Source: Ryuthela nishihirai (Eukaryota; Arthropoda; Arachnida; Araneae; Heptathelidae). From it: a stretch of 64,000 bases of DNA. The stretch covers positions 23,162,001 to 23,226,000 of the forward strand of contig JAWZYU010000004.1 in the NCBI GenBank assembly GCA_038380435.1. Direction: 5' to 3'. This document shows positions 44,513 through 54,856 of the stretch, piece after piece. How positions within the stretch are numbered: the first letter of the stretch is position 1; every line of letters begins with the position of its first letter. Below the pieces are notes generated by a model. That model was not told the DNA's origin, searched no databases, and was given only the letters and a program-made list of their open reading frames with translations. The position numbers were made by a program, and so were the translations under genes.

Positions 44513-44914
44513 ATGTATCACAGTTATCTAACTAGTCTAACGCCTGGACAAAAACAAAAATTGAAGAGTGCATTTGTAAATAAGAATCCTATAACTTTAA
44601 GAATTGATCCACAAAAGAAAGGTAACGATACTTTGAAACTGACGAAGAGACAAATCATTAAACTGAAAAAATCTAAAACGCCAGTTCGACTTCGTTTCAG
44701 TAAAACACAGCTAGGTGGATTTCTGCCGTTCTTAATACCTGCACTCGTAGCATTGGGAAAAGCAGCTGCAGTTGGAGCTGCGGGATATGCTGGTACTAAG
44801 CTTGCACAAAGAGTTCTAGGAAAGGAGTTATACGTTCCTGGAAAGCAAAGAGCAGCTGGTTTATCCAAAATAAAAGAAAGGGAAAAGGTTTGTACATTCC
44901 AGGAAAACAAATAG
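44513..44914 (+). CDS. Polinton small basic/hydrophobic minor capsid or membrane-active protein (133 aa)
   Basis: A Lys-rich N-terminal half (residues 1-60, with LTPGQKQKLKSAF and KLTKRQIIKLKKSK) is followed by a hydrophobic, Gly/Ala-rich segment at about 67-97 (LGGFLPFLIPALVALGKAAA, then GAAGYAGTKLA). It ends with an ELYVPGKQ-like motif that may be a protease-processing or packaging signal. This make-up matches small pX/pVI-like proteins coded next to the protease in adenovirus-related elements; the exact homology is not certain. The last ~20 residues look altered: a second VPGK-like motif (FQENK frame) appears to have shifted. Confidence 0.6.
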   Translation: MYHSYLTSLTPGQKQKLKSAFVNKNPITLRIDPQKKGNDTLKLTKRQIIKLKKSKTPVRLRFSKTQLGGFLPFLIPALVALGKAAAVGAAGYAGTKLAQRVLGKELYVPGKQRAAGLSKIKEREKVCTFQENK

Positions 44915-44969
44915 CTTAGGGATTTAAAAAAAAAAAGAGCCATTAAGTAACTTAGATATCGAAAAAATA

Positions 44970-45368
44970 ATGGAAAACGAAAAAGGATTCTGTGGTGTGT
45001 ACTCTATCGATTCTTTGCCAGCAAAAATATTTAAGAACGAAAATGGAATAGTGAACTTTGACGTTTCCCGTGGTTCAGGAACTCATTGGGTAGCTTATTT
45101 CAATGATGCGAAGTTACCTTACGTCGAGTACTTTGATCCATTCGGTTTATCGCCACCAGAAGAAATAAAACACTATTTACTTTCATCTTCAAAGCTGATC
45201 GCGTATAACTCTTCGCAAATTCAAGCAAATTACTCTGCAAAATGCGGTTACTATTGCATCTATTACATTAAACGTAGGAATAATAACATAAGCCCATATG
45301 ATGCATTGTATCAGTTTGAACAAATTCCTAACGATCGGAATGAATTGTTGGTAACAACTAGCATATAA
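44970..45368 (+). CDS. Adenain-like cysteine protease (132 aa shown, true start probably upstream)
   Basis: Processes capsid precursors in adenovirus-like particles. The catalytic set is complete: His39 in GSGTHWVAYF, Asp56 in YFDPFG, Gln85 in IQANYS and Cys92 in KCGYYC, in the adenain order. Length fits the compact Polinton proteases. The frame is open back to 44937 and reads PLSNLDIEKIM before the ATG used here, a typical N-terminal stretch, so the native start was probably lost at the A11 tract at about 44926-44936. Same block and strand as its neighbours, 33 bp before the next gene. Confidence 0.88.
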   Translation: MENEKGFCGVYSIDSLPAKIFKNENGIVNFDVSRGSGTHWVAYFNDAKLPYVEYFDPFGLSPPEEIKHYLLSSSKLIAYNSSQIQANYSAKCGYYCIYYIKRRNNNISPYDALYQFEQIPNDRNELLVTTSI

Positions 45369-45401
45369 GTACTACATAGTACTACACTATATTAATAAAA
45401 A

Positions 45402-46110
45402 TGGTACTCATAACTATCAATTCCTCTACTGTTACGGCATACAACCCCGAAGTTTTGTAAATAATTATGAAACGCCGATCACACTCAATGGTGAATATGA
45501 GATAGCACTGATCGGTAGCAATATGTGGTATTCCTGGTACAACATCAGTGATAAATATAACAATAACACTCTGAAATATTTCCATGGAAGACAATGGAAT
45601 AAAATAACTTTCCCGAATGGAATGTATGATATAGAGGGATTCAATGACTTTTTAAAAAATGTCTTTGGGGATCCTAGCCCTATAATACTAGAAAGCAACC
45701 TCCCCACATTAAGATTTGTTATTCGTTTGGCAAGAGGATATAAAATAGATTTTTCTGAAGGAAAGTTACGAGAAATACTAGGGTTCGAATCGAAAATTAT
45801 CGATTCAGCAAAAAACGAAGGAAAGTTCCCACCCAACATAACGAGAGGGGTCGATCGCATTCTAATTCACTGTTCTATTGTCGAATCTTCCTATCTCAAT
45901 AACCAGAAGAGCGACGTGTTGTACATTTTCGTGCCTCAAACACCGCCTGGCAGTTTAATCGACACACATCCTTTCTTCCCCATATATTTACCGCTGAACA
46001 AAACTGATTACATTTACAACGTTAGAATGAAAATAACCGATCAGAACAATAAAATAATTGACTTGAACAAGAAAAACGTGACTTATATGTTACACATCAG
46101 ACCCAAATAA
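45402..46110 (+). pseudogene. Polinton penton-like minor capsid candidate, one frameshift
   Basis: The ATG at 45402 opens a frame that stops at about 45458. The neighbouring frame continues through GEYEIALIGSNMWYSWYNIS into a 195-codon ORF (45523-46110) with KIDFSEGKLREILGF, DRILIHCSIVESS and LPLNKTDYIYNVRMKITDQN. These conserved-looking blocks recur, as I remember, in a ~200-240-residue protein of animal Polintons thought to be the single jelly-roll penton or a tail-type capsid protein. A single base change in frame near 45455 is the only break. Function is by family recall; a structure prediction would test the jelly roll. Confidence 0.6.
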
Positions 46111-46282
46111 AGTTGAACATACTGAGAAATCTAATTAAAATATTTTATACAAATCCGTCGCTTATCGTTCGAAAAAACGAGAAAATATCCCCTAAAAGCA
46201 GAAATATTCTTAATCGGTTATTTTACGGAAATGGCCTTAAAATCATAAAATCATAAAGTAAGTATAAGATGAACGTTGAAGC

Positions 46283-46310
46283 TACTTTGATCCATTCGGT
46301 TTATCGCCAC
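46283..46310. repeat. 28-bp copy of the protease active-site segment
   Basis: tactttgatccattcggttt plus atcgccac is identical to 45129-45156 inside the protease gene, where it encodes YFDPFGLSP. It sits 6 bp before the likely ATG of the major capsid gene, out of context. Confidence 0.9.
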
Positions 46311-46315
46311 GAAAT

Positions 46316-47500
46316 ATGAAATTAGATGGGTCTGATATCGGCGGCAATGATGTAGTTACGATGGTCAATAACGGGTACAACATTTTTAAGAGAGCTTAAT
46401 ATTATATTGAAAACAGAGAATTGGAAGATATTGAATTACCAGGAGTGACGACCACAATTCACAATTTAAATGATTTTACCGAAGACTTTTCCCACAGTGC
46501 TGCCACAAGCATGATGTGGTTCAAAGATACTGCAGACAGTTCGAAAATGAATAAGTATTTGTACGACGGAGGCGAAGATAAACTGGACACGAATAATAAA
46601 ATAAAGGATTTTGCACAAGTGTTGAAGAAAAATCCTGAATTCAATAAAGGATTCTCGGACAGATATGAAATACAAAAAATAGTCAAACTGTAAGTTTATT
46701 CTTACCACTGAATCGGCTGTTTGGATTCTGCCGAGACGTGGATAAAGTGTTTCGCGGTGTAAAACGTACCATAAAACTAGAAAAAAGTGACGACAAAGAC
46801 ATTATTCAGAGAGTTGGGGCAACGTTGTATAAATTTGAAATATCTCACGTATCTTGGTTTATTCCAAAAGTGGAACCATCACTACAAGTACTTGCAAAAC
46901 TAGAATCTCAGTTAGCAAGCGGAAATCCACATGAAATCTTTTGGGAATCGTGCAAACTGTACAAATCTGATACTCGAATTGACTCTCATGTCAGTTCGAG
47001 TATCAGATTCATGTCAGTCTCATGTCAGTCTCATGTCATTGTTGGCGGGTTACTACAACTTAAAACAAACCTGTCCATCTTTATGTCGTCTTACAAAAGT
47101 CTAATCGATTAAATAATCAAACCAGAAACAATATGGTGTTTGATCACATGTTACTAGAACGGATTCAGATCAGAGTGAACAGCAGTTTCCCGAACAAGAA
47201 TTCGAGTGCAACTTTGAACCCAACAGTTTAGACTATGCGCGAGTTTACAACAGCTTTTTAGCTGCAAAAAATATGGACATCGACTCGGGTACACAAGTCA
47301 GTTACCAAGATTTTATGAAACTGTATCCGATATTCCACTTCGATGTCAGCAAATACGAATCACATCTGTATGAATTATCAGCAACTGCTGATATCGAAAT
47401 ACGATTCAAATTAAATAGACCGCCAAACGAATTATATCACGTATATCACGTATATTCCGCCTCCGGTATAGAACCCCAATCTAAGGTAAGTACGATTTAA
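46316..47500 (+). pseudogene. Polinton major capsid (hexon-like) protein, several breaks
   Basis: The main shell protein of the virus-like particle, a double jelly roll in this family. A frame from about 46316 stops at 46397; the next open part (46403-46693) ends in SDRYEIQKIVKL. A one-base shift at about 46690-46693 leads to LPLNRLFGFCRDVDKVFRGV, a conserved-looking block, and KFEISHVSWFIPKVEPSL. A short inserted repeat of catgtcagtct near 46988-47036 disturbs the frame. Further shifts lead to the last piece, SLDYARVYNSFLAAKN and YPIFHFDVSKYE, ending at 47498-47500. The identification rests on the LFGFCxDxDKVxxG and FDVS blocks together with gene order. Confidence 0.65.
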
Positions 47501-48106
47501 AATTATTACTTGAACTATGATTAGATAAAAATTTTAATATTCTTCTATGATAAGAAATTTATTCAGTTTTGGTTTTTAAATTTCGGTTGAGTATTTAAGA
47601 AAGGTCTCAAGCGATTCGAAGTCAGTTTGAGTTCTCCCTTCGGTATAGAGTCCCAATCTAAGGTAAGTACGATTCAAATACATTTAATTGTAAAGTTTTA
47701 ATTGTAAAGCTGGAACGGGAATTATTACGTGGACTTTCGTTAGATAAAGTTTTAATATTCTTGTAGCAAAATTATTACTTGAACATGATTAGATTAAAAT
47801 TTTAATATTCTTCTATGTTAAATTATCATACACTTCAAAAAGTTTCGGTTTGATAACAGAATTATTACTTTGGACTTTCATTAGATAAATGTTTTAATAT
47901 TATTGTAGCAAAATTATTACTTGAACGTTGCTTAGATAAAAGTTTTTAATATTCTTGTAGCAAAATAATTACTTTGGACTTTGATTAAAAATTTTAATTT
48001 TTTTTCTATGATAAAGAAATTTATTCACTTTTGGATAAAACTTTTAATATTCTTCTTTGATAACAGAATTAATACTTTGGACTTTGCTTAGAAAGTTTTG
48101 ATTCTG
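47501..48106. repeat. AT-rich imperfect tandem repeat next to the right Polinton end
   Basis: About ten imperfect ~45-60-bp units built on ttagataaaagttttaatat, tcttgtagcaaaattattac and ttggactttg. A copy of ggtatagaaccccaatctaa ggtaagtacgatt from the capsid gene end (47464) recurs at 47641. No coding potential. This is where the missing polymerase gene could have stood. Confidence 0.75.
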
Positions 48107-48422
48107 CTGTATCCAGTGAAGTGTACGATAACTCAACAAAACACATCATTTTTTCTCTCATACACACAACCTTCATTTCAACCTAATTCATTTAAACTAA
48201 TTCACAAATTAGTTTAAACCTCATCTTCCCAAAAAAAACTTAAATTAGTTTTTCACATGCTAAAAAGCACTCCCTTTTTCTTTTTCTAATTTTCACGCAT
48301 ATTTTTCACAAAAACCACAAGAAACATACTTTTTCCCTCATCCCCCATAACTTTTCCCATTGATTTTCATAGAATTCTCGACCCTCTTTTACTGTGCCAG
48401 AACTCTCATTTATGCTACTACT
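48107..48422 (-). repeat. Polinton right terminal inverted repeat
   Basis: Inverted partner of 41776-42089; ends ctcatttatgctactact and is followed by the CTCCTC duplication. Around a dozen or so differences and small indels separate the two repeats, by eye. Confidence 0.95.
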
Positions 48423-48428
48423 CTCCTC

Positions 48429-50120
48429 TTGCTATGTCTCCTGTTGATGTTGAACGTCGTGACGGTTCCTCTTAAAATGTTTTCACTTTACATTGGCGAA
48501 AGGCATATTTGGCAAGTAATGGCTTGGTGGAGAATGAATCCACCAGTGGCGTACCAGAGAGGGGTTATTAGTTCCCTCCTCTTTGAGGGCTCGAATAAGG
48601 TATAGTTTCTAAGGGAGACTCATAAAATAGGGAGTCTAGCACTTTTAATCCCTCTCATTGGAAGTTTCTGGGATGTCACTGCTCATCGCTGTCAAAGTCT
48701 GGGATCTGATCTATGATTCTGAGTTTGCGAACTTCTAAGTAACGTTCTGTCCTTAGCTGCCTGATTGCTCACAAGGCCATAATCCAGAGGGTCTCAACCA
48801 GTGTCAATGCTGAAGGTCTTAATACTCACTGGTCCCATTATGCGATACGAAGGATCTAGAAATAAAATTGTTGTAGACTGAGATTTCAATACACGGCAGC
48901 ATTGCAGTGAAAGGTCATTGCAGTCGTAGTTGGTAATAAGGCAGCATTGAGGAATTACTCAATCGTAAGGACAAGACGACTTTATTACAGCAATGTCGTA
49001 GTCAGATCGGAATTTCACGAAGTGTCCTTTTCATGTGAGTAAGCAATCGAGAAGAAAATCGCTGATTTGCGATTCCCGAAATCGACATGCTGAGGTTCTT
49101 AACGATATTTGCAAAGGCAAATTCTGATCCAGTGTCACATAAATTTCGAGAAAATATTAAATACAATAATAAATTTCAGTTATTTGACATCAGTTACTTC
49201 ATTTAAATAGCGATACTTATTCGAGCCTAGAAATAAAAGAGAAAGCGAAAAAAGCCTTTTTATGAATATCAAGCCTCGCCACCGCCCATTATAATTTCTC
49301 TAGAACCGACGATGGAAAACGTCTTTTGCAGCAGTCCTTCTTATGCATTCGAGGATAAGCGACTCAGTGCTCTCAAGATCGTAGACGCAATTATTGCTAC
49401 GAGCTAAAGAATCTTAATAAAAAATGGCAAAAAATATCGAGAACAATGAATTTTATTTTCTGATTTCTACTGATGTCCAACCAATTCCTCGTAGGGTTTT
49501 CACTTTATTTTAATGTTTCATTTCTGCCCTTATAAATTGGGACGCACTCCTTGACTTCCATTCCTAGGAGAAGAACTGATTCTGTCCTTTAGAAGAACTG
49601 ATTCTGTCCTTTAGAAACAAAAGTGATAATTTTATGAACACGACCAACAGCCGATTGCAAGCCTGGAAAGGACTTCCAATCGTCCACTTTTGTACTTTTC
49701 TTGTTGTAATCCAATTATTTTCATTTTACTGCTTTTACTTTATGATATGTTTCTGCTGCTAAATCGTCAGCCGTTGCAAGTAGTTAATCTTTCTTTAGCA
49801 GGAATCCCAAGTTTCAAAAATCTTGCTAAGATGGTTAATATTTATACTCCGATGAAGTAGTGTCATCGCAGCAATAATAAATAAAGGCGAAATCTGCCTG
49901 ATCGCACAATTTTACTTCCAGTTAGCACAAAGAATCCAAGACATCCAAAACGTTTTTCTTGTTATGCTATTAAAGTTATCAGAATGAATTCAATTCAATG
50001 GTTTATTTAGGTAGAAAATTTTAATCATAGCCAAATAAAAAAAAGAAAATCTTTAAACCTTATCTTCTTTTTTATTGTCAGATTTAAAAACTAAAACGAA
50101 GAATTTAAAACATTTTCTCT
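48429..50120. other. Host flank right of the Polinton
   Basis: No gene recognised. A 22-bp word (aagaactgattctgtccttt ag) is doubled at about 49570-49614. Confidence 0.45.
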
Positions 50121-50297
50121 TTATACGTATATCAACAACTTATATCGAACGTTATAAAAATTGTTAAAATCTTTATCCCTTGAACTGGAAATTTTTCCTC
50201 CTCCGTTCATAAAAGGCTGAGAACCAGGTGCATACGTTGCTGATGAAATCGGATTATTAATCGGCCTATCTATCCCACAGTCTGTTGTTCCATTTCT
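50121..50297 (-). CDS. Candidate terminal exon, unrecognised
   Basis: On the minus strand a good acceptor (ttttcgtgtgttcag) ends at 50298, followed by 58 codons in phase 0 to a stop at 50121. AATAAA follows about 45 bases later (near 50075). The product reads RNGTTDCGIDRPINNP at the start and has ATYAPGSQPFMNGGG in the middle, compatible with an extracellular or low-complexity tail. No family was recognised and no upstream exon was found. Confidence 0.28.
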   Translation of the reverse strand, partial: RNGTTDCGIDRPINNPISSATYAPGSQPFMNGGGKISSSRDKDFNNFYNVRYKLLIYV

Positions 50298-53200
50298 CTG
50301 AACACACGAAAACGTTCTTACAAGTGTCAAAGAGAGAAAACGAGGCAGTTAATCCCGGTTGTCGCTCCCGAGTCAAAATGAACAGAAGGTACTTTGATTT
50401 TCTCAGGAAAATTTCATTAACTTTGGTCAGCTTTTGAGGAAAAAAATTGGCCAACCGAAAAAGGTGTAGGAAATTCCAGAAATCATGGTTTAGTGTAATG
50501 GCCAACTTTTATGTGCTTATTATGGACCAGTATCAGTCCTTGAAACGGTCGAAAACAGAATTAATACAGTTAATCTAGCTTGTTATTATCATAGAAAGAA
50601 ATTAATATAACATCCTAATTAAGTGGGAAAATGAAATACGATTAAATAAGTTAACTAAAAGAATTTAACAATAAAATTATGATTAAAAGGATGAAAGATC
50701 AAAGAAAGAAACAAACAAACTTTGCTTTATGAAACACCAAAATCTCTCCACATACAAAAAAAGAATAACTTGAAAGAGCATTGTTGTTCGTAATAATTCA
50801 AATGGTTCATCACAGTCAACTTTTTGCGAAATTGAAATTGCCTTTTCAGCCAATCCTGGAGGTGATGGTCGATCCAACGATTATTTTGCTGCGAGGAATT
50901 CAATCGTTTTTAGTGTGGAAAAGGTAACCAGCAGGTATTTGATTTCAAGATTTAAAAAAAAAAGAAAAGGAAGTGCACCCATCGCAAAACAACTTTAAAA
51001 AAATATTTTAGTAGTTATCGATTTGATGTGAATATATCTTTCCCAGCATTCAAATATTTTCCAGGCTCGCTTTTTAGCGGTCGCGTGGAGCTCACGGGCC
51101 ACCAATTGGATATCACTGATTGAGTGCATGGGTTTTTGCTTTCACAGATTACAGTAAAATGTCAGCATAACGAAGGACAGAACAGAGAAATGTTTTCTGT
51201 CCCACGCAATTTATTATTTAGCTCTATATAAAAATGTTTCCTTTTAACGAACACCAGTATAACGAATATCGGTTTGACAAAATTTTTAAAAAGGAAATCT
51301 GGCAAAGCTGATTTATCCATAATTCTATGAATATCGATTCAATCACAGCGATATGAATCACGCACTATTGTCTATCGTCCGGCACGCATTTTTGCCCTTC
51401 TCACTGCATGACGTAGATGCTCTGTATACGTTCAGGCATAATGCTTGAAAGCAGCATTGCCACATTTTCAAGCATGAAAGGAATTTTTCGGACTTGAAGA
51501 TCTATGCGATTCTGATTCTTTTGCATTTTAAGTAACGGCAGCGTCAGCGAAAAGTTCTTCCAAAGCAATTCCAATCAATGGGTTTTATTTCCTCATTCTT
51601 TAAAATTAAGTTGTTGCTATATTTGATCGTTATTGTTATTTTTTTAATTGAGTTCGTTAATTGGTTTAGTTTCGTCATTAGCAACCATTATGGCACGAAG
51701 TTTTAGCCGTTTTGTAATGGCAAGGAAAGATATCCCGGACAGTGTGTTGGAGAGTTGCGAAATCGTTTAAGAATTCACAGAGAAATTCTTGTTGTAACAT
51801 ACAGTTAAACAATTGCCGACTTTTTTAACCTGTTTAGTTCCAAAGGTCGGTTTACTAGCAGATTGTGGGTGTTGCATAAAAACCACAACTTGATTTTGGC
51901 AGTTTCAATTCCCCAAGATATCTGCCCTGAGATTTTCACTACCAATCCACGGCTGTAAAAGAGATCCCACGTGATCTTGCAAAAGGAACTTGGGGATTTT
52001 TTTTCCCTTTAAATTAGTGCTTTGAGCTCAAAAATTCAGTGACTGCGCCACTCACTTTATTAACATGGGAAAACTTCCTTTGCATCATTGTGATCGCATT
52101 AGGTGCGGGAAAGCAATATTTGCTATTGCCCGTCCTCACTTGATCCAAGTTCTTCCCACCGAGGCATTGACCACTTGGTTCAGATGCAGAGGCATCACTG
52201 ATGCTGCCGAATCGGAGTTCAACTTTAACGGTGAAGTTTGTTTATTGCCAACAGATCACATTTGGGAGCACTGAAACTTTTTTGCTTACAACGCGTTGGC
52301 AGAAAAGCACCGAAGGACTTCCCTCTGGGAATAGCGGATGACATTTCTCTGCTAGTAAACCTCTCACTTGTCAATAGGAAATCAGGACTCTTTCTCTCTC
52401 GGGGACTCCTGTTACGGAATAAACGAATGCAGCTCATAGTTGGCAGATTCCCCTTAAAACCCTTTTCTCTCTTTCTCCTTTTTCAAAAGGCAACCTATTC
52501 CTTAAGAGCTTCTGTACCCTGTCTTTAGAAATGATACGGTGACAACCATCTCCCTTGATCCATCGCAAGAACCAAGGCCCCACTTCCCTTTCTCTCGGAG
52601 ATCGACTCTGAGATCTTACTCAAAAGTCACTTCTTTCTCATCGTCTGCTTCTCTCCTCCGCTCGGAAGGCAAGGTGCTGCTGACATCTCGAGGCAATTCT
52701 CCTCCGATTCCATTTTCCAAATTGGTCTTTGGTCTTCGGATGATCAATGAGGGTGAAGCGTCTGTCAGACCTCAAAAGTCAAATAACACAGAGTGAAAGA
52801 TTACTCAGAGATTAGATTGATAAAAAAATATCATGCATTGAAATAACTCCACTGAGTCATCTCAAATTCTCTAACCAATGAACAGGACTTATGCTCAATG
52901 ATTAAAATGACATCACACACTTCATAATTCCATCAGTTAGAGAAATTTGGAATTGAATAAACAAAAAGCACTCAGTTCCAGCCATTGAGCGATATAGGAG
53001 ACGTTTCAATCAGAACACACCAGTGTGCTTTTGCTAATCATTATATCCGAGATTCAGAGTTCACGGGTGCCAATTTCGCCGTGCTATGCCTTATTCCGTT
53101 TCGAACAACTGAGTCGAAACAGATGATCTTCGATTACTTGTTATTATTGCGCAATGCCTACGATGCGGTCGAGCACAACGGAGACGAAAGCATGATCACG

Positions 53201-53326
53201 ACTCCCCCCCCCATACACAAAGTGAAATAGAGACGAAACAGTCTCGTACAATCTCGGCAGAATGGTAAATATTTTCTTCCATGCATCATGAAGCAATCCG
53301 CTATTCGAATTTGACAATGACAAAAA
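50298..53326. other. Non-coding stretch
   Basis: Near 51152-51300 acagtaaaatgtcagcataa cgaa and later ataacgaat words resemble a pogo/Tigger end, but the partner end was not found. ORFs at 52065-52796 in a moderately GC-rich patch have no motif. Confidence 0.4.
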
Positions 53327-53417
53327 TTTGACAATGACTTTCATAGACAAACAGTCTATGAAAGTCATTGTCAAATTGTGTTTTTCTTTCATAGACAAAC
53401 AGTCTATGAAAGAAAAA
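53327..53417. repeat. Two nested hairpins sharing one core
   Basis: Hairpin 1 (53327-53375): tttgacaatgactttcatagac, loop aaaca, exact complement. Hairpin 2 (53381-53417): tttttctttcatagac, the same loop, exact complement. Both share the core ctttcatagac-aaaca-gtctatgaaag. Confidence 0.9.
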
Positions 53418-54120
53418 ATCTGTTTTACATATTCCTTTATGCTACAGGATTTACATATTCAGTTTTACCAAATGCACATTAACTTTCCTAGATACTTTAA
53501 AAATTTTTTATTTAATTCTAACGATTTTTATCCCATTTCGATGAACGTGCTTAACGTTTGACGCGAAGTGTATATATGACATTGAATTGACACTCAGTGT
53601 CGGAAATTTTGCAACAGAATTATGGACAACGAATTAACATCTTCAACTTCCAAAAAATGCAATGACAGAAAACTTTGAAAGAATAGTGGCATCAGATTAA
53701 AGATTATCGTCGTTGAACAACTTTATAGTTACAGAAACACATAGAGTTAGCATAAAGTAAATAGTAATAAATCACATTCATAGGGCATTATTTTTTGCCA
53801 TTTAACAATTCATTTCCCTATTTATTTTTCAAGGGGAGCTTTTCTTGGGGACGGAAGAAAATTTGGTGTTCCACACCCTTACGTTGCTTTAAGTTCTAAT
53901 AAGAAGGAAACTGCATCTGATGGTCTTAACTCTTTCTCTTTAGGACAACTTCTTTCCTCTATTTCCGTTTTTGAGGCAGGAGAATAAACCTTAGTGTTAT
54001 TTGAAGTTCTGATAAGATCTGCTGTCTCAATATGGCAACATTTGTTCACTCCGTTCATAACCGACAGACATTCCTTTTTAGTTATAGAGATATATTTTTT
54101 TTGTTTATTCTTCTGTGATC
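53418..54120. other. AT-rich non-coding stretch
   Basis: Nothing recognised. Confidence 0.5.
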
Positions 54121-54323
54121 ATAAAATAAATACCCCCTCAAGCAGCTGCTTGCCACAGAGGTCTGACAGTAGCCTGTCAGTTTATATGCCATAGTAGAAG
54201 GTCTGAGAGGATGGCAGGACCTCAGCAGAAAAACAACACGAACATCCATGCCTTACCCGGGGCTCGAACCCAGGTCCCCTAGATAGTAGCCAAGCGCGCT
54301 AACCACTCGGCCACGGGACGGCT
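54121..54323 (-). mobile_element. SINE-B copy
   Basis: Minus orientation: ataaataccccctcaagcagc first, head gctaaccactcggccacggg last, matching 19722-19931 throughout. No clear target duplication was seen. Confidence 0.88.
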
Positions 54324-54462
54324 TAGTACAAGTAAATTTAATCGTTACAGGTGACCCTCAACGTTTAAAGCTTATCTGCAGGATATAGAATAATTACATT
54401 TATAATTTGTTATAACACCATTGATTAGCCTTCTTTCATCTGATGGGACATTAATATTGCTA

Positions 54463-54856
54463 ATGTTTCGCTTAGAATCTAGAATTTACTTCCAAATTTC
54501 GTTTTAAAAAAGGAGATTTATTGTATTTTACCTGGAAAAGCTTTTCTAGGGCGTAAAATAGATTATTGTTAAGCGAGAAACACTGTAAATATGAAATACC
54601 TTATGTATATAAAGACCAAGAAATTCGCTTTCGAATTAGAAATTTTATTTTACTCTCCATGTTCTATGTCAATGTCATTAATTTCTTTGTTAAATATTAT
54701 AAATGTCACATTTCAGTGTCAATATAAGTAATAATGTGTTTCTCGCTTAACAATAATCTATTTTACGCCCTAGAAAACCTTTTCCAGGTAAAATACAATA
54801 AATCTCCTTTTTTTAAACGAAATTTAGAAGTAAATTCTAGATTCTAAGCGAAACAT
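54463..54856. mobile_element. MITE with 121-bp inverted arms (394 bp)
   Basis: The left arm 54463-54583 (atgtttcgcttagaatctag and on to ttaagcgagaaacac) is mirrored with few differences at 54736-54856. The 152-bp centre is AT-rich and non-coding. The arms themselves start and end with related words (tttcgcttaga / tttctcgcttaa), so each arm is partly palindromic too. No target duplication was identified. Confidence 0.8.

Larger units (their letters stand above)
41776..48422. mobile_element. Polinton/Maverick (adintovirus-like) element, 6647 bp
   Basis: Long terminal inverted repeats beginning AG and ending CT, a 6-bp duplication, a retroviral-type integrase, packaging ATPase, adenain-like protease and capsid-like genes define the family. 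Seven genes are arranged in two divergent blocks around 44458-44512. Known Polintons are usually about 15-20 kb and encode a family B DNA polymerase; none is visible here, and the only stretch with room (47501-48106) is a non-coding repeat. The terminal repeats agree at roughly 95% by eye, so insertion is not ancient, yet integrase, ATPase, penton-like and major capsid genes carry frameshifts or stops. The element therefore needed polymerase supplied by another copy or virus, if it moved in this form. Confidence 0.93.

Noticed and set aside
44524..44943. 139-codon minus ORF
   Set aside because: Antisense shadow of the Polinton small hydrophobic protein.
47501..48106. Decayed DNA polymerase B gene
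   Set aside because: No frame in this interval shows any polymerase motif and the sequence is a short-unit tandem repeat.
51152..51300. pogo/Tigger-type terminal repeat
   Set aside because: Only one end with a weak match (cagtaaaatgtcagcataac gaa); no partner end, TA duplication or transposase was found.
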